From: Brevibacillus choshinensis | GTDB taxonomy: Bacteria > Bacillota > Bacilli > Brevibacillales > Brevibacillaceae | Reading direction: 5' to 3' | Length of the DNA: 64,000 bases | Assembly (NCBI RefSeq): GCF_001420695.1 | Contig: NZ_LJJB01000010.1 | Location: forward strand, 1,907,356 to 1,971,355 | Shown here: positions 61,977 through 64,000 of the stretch, in pieces | How the letters are laid out: each line of letters begins with the position of its first letter | Position numbering within the stretch: the first letter of the stretch is position 1 | The notes under the pieces: model-generated | Told to the model about the DNA's origin: nothing | Database searches by the model: none | What the model saw: the letters and a program-made list of their open reading frames with translations, nothing else | Position numbers and translations under genes: made by a program

Positions 61977-62082
61977 TACACCTTCTCTTCCACCAGCGGA
62001 AAAGCTTCCTGCTGCTAAACCAGAGGCTAAGCAGAGTGGCTAATACTTTCAGGCAAAAGTAAAGCGTGCCGAGCGTGACCAT
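61954..62082 (-). CDS. Possible 42-residue membrane peptide
   Basis: A short frame starting MVTLGTLYFCLKVLATLL, one hydrophobic segment (about 2-22) followed by a strongly basic tail (RKLFRWWKRRCNKRK). AAAGGGG lies nine bases before the ATG at 62082; a longer frame starts at 62190. On minus, an extended -10 (TGG-TATACT, TATACT at 62153-62148) lies about 65 bp upstream. Those signals make it plausible, but I recognise no family and it may be spurious. Confidence 0.35.
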   Translation of the reverse strand: MVTLGTLYFCLKVLATLLSLWFSSRKLFRWWKRRCNKRKPTA

Positions 62083-62354
62083 CAGCATCATCCCCTTTGC
62101 AGGAAGCTGCGCCGTGGTCGTCCACCGCCAATCTCGTCTCAGGAAAAGTATACCATTTCTGTAGAGAAGCAAAAATGTCCTAGGCCTCATACTTATAGAA
62201 ATGGTGCAGTTGTCCTTCCTAGTCCATATGCGACAGAAATGGAAAATACCCCTGAAACTTGCATGGGGTAGGGGAAAATCGGAGAGAGTATTTTCGGGTT
62301 GTGCAGGTTATGATAATCGCAGGCAAGCGCTGAGCGAAAAAATGAAAACAATCG

Positions 62355-62383
62355 TTGACAACGGGTCTTTCACGAGATACAAT
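62355..62383 (+). promoter_or_regulatory. Strong promoter P1 of the tRNA cluster
   Basis: TTGACA (62355-62360), 17-bp spacer, TACAAT (62378-62383). Confidence 0.85.
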
Positions 62384-62447
62384 GGCTATTGTGTCTAACA
62401 GCGATGTGTTGTCTAGTTGAACTTTTTAAATGGAATTAAAAAAGTAG

Positions 62448-62476
62448 TTGCATTAACTAAGGAAACCTGATAACAT
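62448..62476 (+). promoter_or_regulatory. Promoter P2 of the tRNA cluster
   Basis: TTGCAT (62448-62453), 17-bp spacer, TAACAT (62471-62476). It lies 52 bp before tRNA-Ser and is weaker than P1. Confidence 0.55.
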
Positions 62477-62527
62477 AGTAATTCCGTGAGGGAAACAACA
62501 CGGATCGCTTGATCCTTAATCATACAT

Positions 62528-62620
62528 GGATGGATGTCCGAGCGGCCGAAGGAGCACGATTGGAAATCGTGTAGGCGGGGTCGACCCGTCTCGTGGGTTC
62601 AAATCCCACTCCATCCGCCA
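62528..62620 (+). tRNA. tRNA-Ser (GGA)
   Basis: Acceptor GGATGGA/TCCATCC, anticodon loop TTGGAAA giving GGA, a long class II variable arm, and encoded CCA. Confidence 0.95.
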
Positions 62621-62638
62621 TAACACCTTTATATATAC

Positions 62639-62712
62639 GGCCCGTTGGTGAAGCGGTTTAACACAGCAGCCTTTCACGCTGTCATACAGGGGTTCGAATC
62701 CCCTACGGGTCA
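62639..62712 (+). tRNA. tRNA-Glu (TTC)
   Basis: Acceptor GGCCCGT/ACGGGTC, anticodon TTC in loop CTTTCAC, T-arm GGGGTTCGAATCCCC. Unlike its neighbours, the 3' CCA is not fully encoded (ACCT follows the acceptor), so CCA must be completed enzymatically. Confidence 0.95.
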
Positions 62713-62799
62713 CCTAGAACAACCCAACTAGTTGTTGGGGCCTCCGCAAAGTATTCGGAGTACGCTTCAGAGCATACTCGTCACTTCGTGGAGAACTGT

Positions 62800-62875
62800 G
62801 GAGGCTTAGCTCAGCTGGGAGAGCATCTGCCTTACAAGCAGAGGGTCGGCGGTTCGATCCCGTCAGCCTCCACCA
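62800..62875 (+). tRNA. tRNA-Val (TAC)
   Basis: Acceptor GGAGGCT/AGCCTCC, anticodon TAC in CTTACAA, CCA encoded. The 87-bp spacer before it holds an imperfect hairpin (GAGTACGCT/AGCATACTC). Confidence 0.96.
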
Positions 62876-62905
62876 TTTGTTCAAATTGACCGAATAGGTC
62901 CCTGT

Positions 62906-62982
<77 letters not shown>

Positions 62983-63000
62983 AATTTCTTAACCAAATAT

Positions 63001-63077
63001 GGAGCTGTGGTGAAGTTGGAGTTCACGCCGGTCTGTCACACCGGAGGTCGCGGGTTCGAGTCCCGTCAGCTCCGCCA
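63001..63077 (+). tRNA. tRNA-Asp (GTC)
   Basis: Acceptor GGAGCTG/CAGCTCC, anticodon GTC in CTGTCAC, CCA encoded. Confidence 0.95.
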
Positions 63078-63114
63078 TTTAACCCTCGTGGTTAACATGG
63101 CATCATAATAGCAC

Positions 63115-63190
63115 GAGCCATTAGCTCAGTTGGTAGAGCATCTGACTTTTAATCAGAGGGTCGAAGGTTCGAGTCCTTCATGGCTCACCA
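63115..63190 (+). tRNA. tRNA-Lys (TTT)
   Basis: Acceptor GAGCCAT/ATGGCTC, anticodon TTT in CTTTTAA, CCA encoded. Confidence 0.96.
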
Positions 63191-63266
63191 GTATTTATCC
63201 CTAAAAAAGTGAAGTGTGTCGTTAAAACACATTGAGTACTTTTCGGGGACCCTAGTATTTCATAAT

Positions 63267-63353
63267 GCGGTCGTGGCGGAATTGGCAGACGCGCTAGATT
63301 CAGGTTCTAGTGGTGGCAACACCGTGGAGGTTCAAGTCCTCTCGACCGCACCA
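63267..63353 (+). tRNA. tRNA-Leu (CAG)
   Basis: Acceptor GCGGTCG/CGACCGC, anticodon loop TTCAGGT giving CAG, class II variable arm (TGGTGGCAACACC), CCA encoded. Confidence 0.95.
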
Positions 63354-63379
63354 AACAACTTTAAAATGTGAAGTAACAT

Positions 63380-63455
63380 GCGGACGTAGCTCAATTGGTA
63401 GAGCGTCGCCTTGCCAAGGCGAAGGTCGAGGGTTCGAGACCCTTCGTCCGCTCCA
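63380..63455 (+). tRNA. tRNA-Gly (GCC)
   Basis: Acceptor GCGGACG/CGTCCGC, anticodon GCC in TTGCCAA, CCA encoded. Confidence 0.96.
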
Positions 63456-63458
63456 TAT

Positions 63459-63535
63459 GTGCCCTTAGCTCAGCTGGATAGAGCGTTTGACTACGAATCA
63501 AAAGGTCGGGAGTTCGAATCTCTCAGGGCACGCCA
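63459..63535 (+). tRNA. tRNA-Arg (ACG)
   Basis: Acceptor GTGCCCT/AGGGCAC, anticodon ACG in CTACGAA (read as ICG after A34 deamination), CCA encoded. Only three bases separate it from tRNA-Gly. Confidence 0.96.
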
Positions 63536-63563
63536 CTTTTTTCAAAAGTGAAAAGAATACAGT

Positions 63564-63640
63564 CGGGAAGTAGCTCAGCTTGGTAGAGTACTTGGCTTGG
63601 GACCAAGGGGTCGCAGGTTCGAATCCTGTCTTCCCGACCA
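63564..63640 (+). tRNA. tRNA-Pro (TGG)
   Basis: Acceptor CGGGAAG/CTTCCCG, anticodon TGG in CTTGGGA, CCA encoded. Last tRNA before the rrn promoter region. Confidence 0.95.
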
Positions 63641-63677
63641 TGAAATTCCTTTCAATTTAATTTTGAAATGGAAAAAC

Positions 63678-63704
63678 TTGATAGTTGCATTGGTTGGTTA
63701 CAAT
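63678..63704 (+). promoter_or_regulatory. Possible rrn P1 promoter
   Basis: TTGATA (63678-63683) and TACAAT (63699-63704) with a short 15-bp spacer. A hairpin GCGCT/AGCGC follows at about 63723-63746. Confidence 0.4.
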
Positions 63705-63778
63705 GTGTTAGATTGTAAACCTGCGCTTCCGAAAGGATCAGCGCCTACACACGAGTGAGAAAGAGTTGAAAATAACAC

Positions 63779-63808
63779 TTGACTTCAATATCTCGAATGT
63801 AGTAAAAT
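63779..63808 (+). promoter_or_regulatory. rrn P2 promoter
   Basis: TTGACT (63779-63784), 18-bp spacer, TAAAAT (63803-63808), about 110 bp upstream of 16S. Confidence 0.65.
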
Positions 63809-63841
63809 GAAATTCCTGTCGCTTTTAACAGGATTAAAAAA

Positions 63842-63856
63842 TGCTCTTTGAAAACT
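63842..63856 (+). promoter_or_regulatory. rrn boxA antitermination site
   Basis: TGCTCTTTGAAAACT is the conserved Bacillales rrn leader boxA (Nus-factor binding) followed by GAACAG. Confidence 0.8.
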
Positions 63857-63920
63857 GAACAGCGAAAGCGTTGATGAGTCTATCATTAAATGATTTGCCA
63901 GCTTTGAACCAGATACAAAC

Positions 63921-64000
63921 TTTATTGGAGAGTTTGATCCTGGCTCAGGACGAACGCTGGCGGCGTGCCTAATACATGCAAGTCGAGCGAGTCCCTTCGG
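63921..64000 (+). rRNA. rrs: 16S ribosomal RNA, 5' part
   Basis: Starts near TTTATTGGAGAGTTTGAT and continues through CCTGGCTCAGGACGAACGC and the TACATGCAAGTCGAGCGAG segment. Only about 80 bases lie in the window; the gene runs off the right edge. The exact mature 5' end is uncertain by a few bases. Confidence 0.97.

Noticed and set aside
61824-62018. Plus-strand frame of 64 codons in the gap before the tRNA cluster
   Set aside because: Runs through the three hairpins, has no ribosome site and shows no coding character.
62516-62713. Minus-strand frame over tRNA-Ser and tRNA-Glu
   Set aside because: Antisense to tRNA genes; such frames are a frequent false call.

Overview
This is a chromosomal segment of a Gram-positive, endospore-forming Firmicute, most likely a Brevibacillus (B. 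brevis group). The order of core genes closely follows the origin-proximal region of Bacillus subtilis: darA/yaaR/holB/ricT/yabA/trmN6/yazA/rsmI, abrB, metS, tatD, yabE, rnmV, ksgA, veg, sspF, ispE, purR, ridA, spoVG, glmU, prs, ctc, pth, fin, mfd, spoVT, yabM, yabN, yabO(rqcP), yabP, yabQ, divIC, yabR, spoIIE, yabS, prkD, tilS, hpt, ftsH, coaX. The genus is an inference from the roughly balanced base composition, the sporulation genes, the four-cysteine AbrB tail and the start of the 16S gene at the right edge. No phage, IS element, CRISPR array or clear pseudogene was seen.

Layout. 1-5.2 kb: a tightly packed operon for replication control, c-di-AMP sensing and RNA modification. 5.2-12.3 kb: abrB on the minus strand with a consensus promoter and tandem Spo0A-type boxes, then a T-box leader and metS, tatD, yabE, rnmV, ksgA. 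12.4-20.4 kb: veg (two tandem consensus promoters), sspF, ispE, purR-ridA, spoVG (sigma-H-like promoter), a CobW-type GTPase on the minus strand, and glmU-prs-ctc. The prs-ctc gap carries a terminator-like hairpin that contains the ctc ribosome binding site. 20.5-31.8 kb: a membrane-anchored spermidine-synthase-like protein, pth, fin, mfd, a PrsA-type foldase, spoVT, a SpoVB-type flippase, yabN/mazG and rqcP.

31.8-39.3 kb is accessory relative to B. subtilis: a large DUF2157/GDYxxLxY membrane protein, a divergent MFS exporter/SgrR-like regulator pair, and a secreted protein with four Ig-like repeats plus a stalk domain. 39.4-50.7 kb returns to the conserved sporulation, division and proteostasis block (yabP-yabQ-divIC-yabR, spoIIE, yabS-prkD, a ThrE-type exporter pair, tilS-hpt-ftsH). 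Between ftsH and coaX lies about 10 kb of additional genes: a HAD phosphatase, nadA, an MBL-fold hydrolase with a paired-operator promoter, a PCYCGC lipoprotein, the zinc uptake operon znuA-znuC-znuB-zur with a good Zur box, and nadBC. NAD synthesis is therefore split into nadA and nadBC-coaX.

61.3-64 kb: a GNAT acetyltransferase, a poorly understood 0.75-kb stretch (candidate structured RNA on plus, candidate 42-residue membrane peptide on minus), then strong promoters driving a ten-tRNA cluster (Ser, Glu, Val, fMet, Asp, Lys, Leu, Gly, Arg, Pro), rrn promoters, boxA and the first 80 bases of 16S rRNA.

I did not find a clear new multi-gene defence or biosynthetic system. The most unusual signals are small: the SD-embedding terminator hairpin before ctc, a 79-bp triple-palindrome repeat present twice (after rsmI and after zur) with stems conserved and linkers diverged, clusters of Spo0A-box-like motifs, and paired operators around the promoter of the MBL-fold gene.
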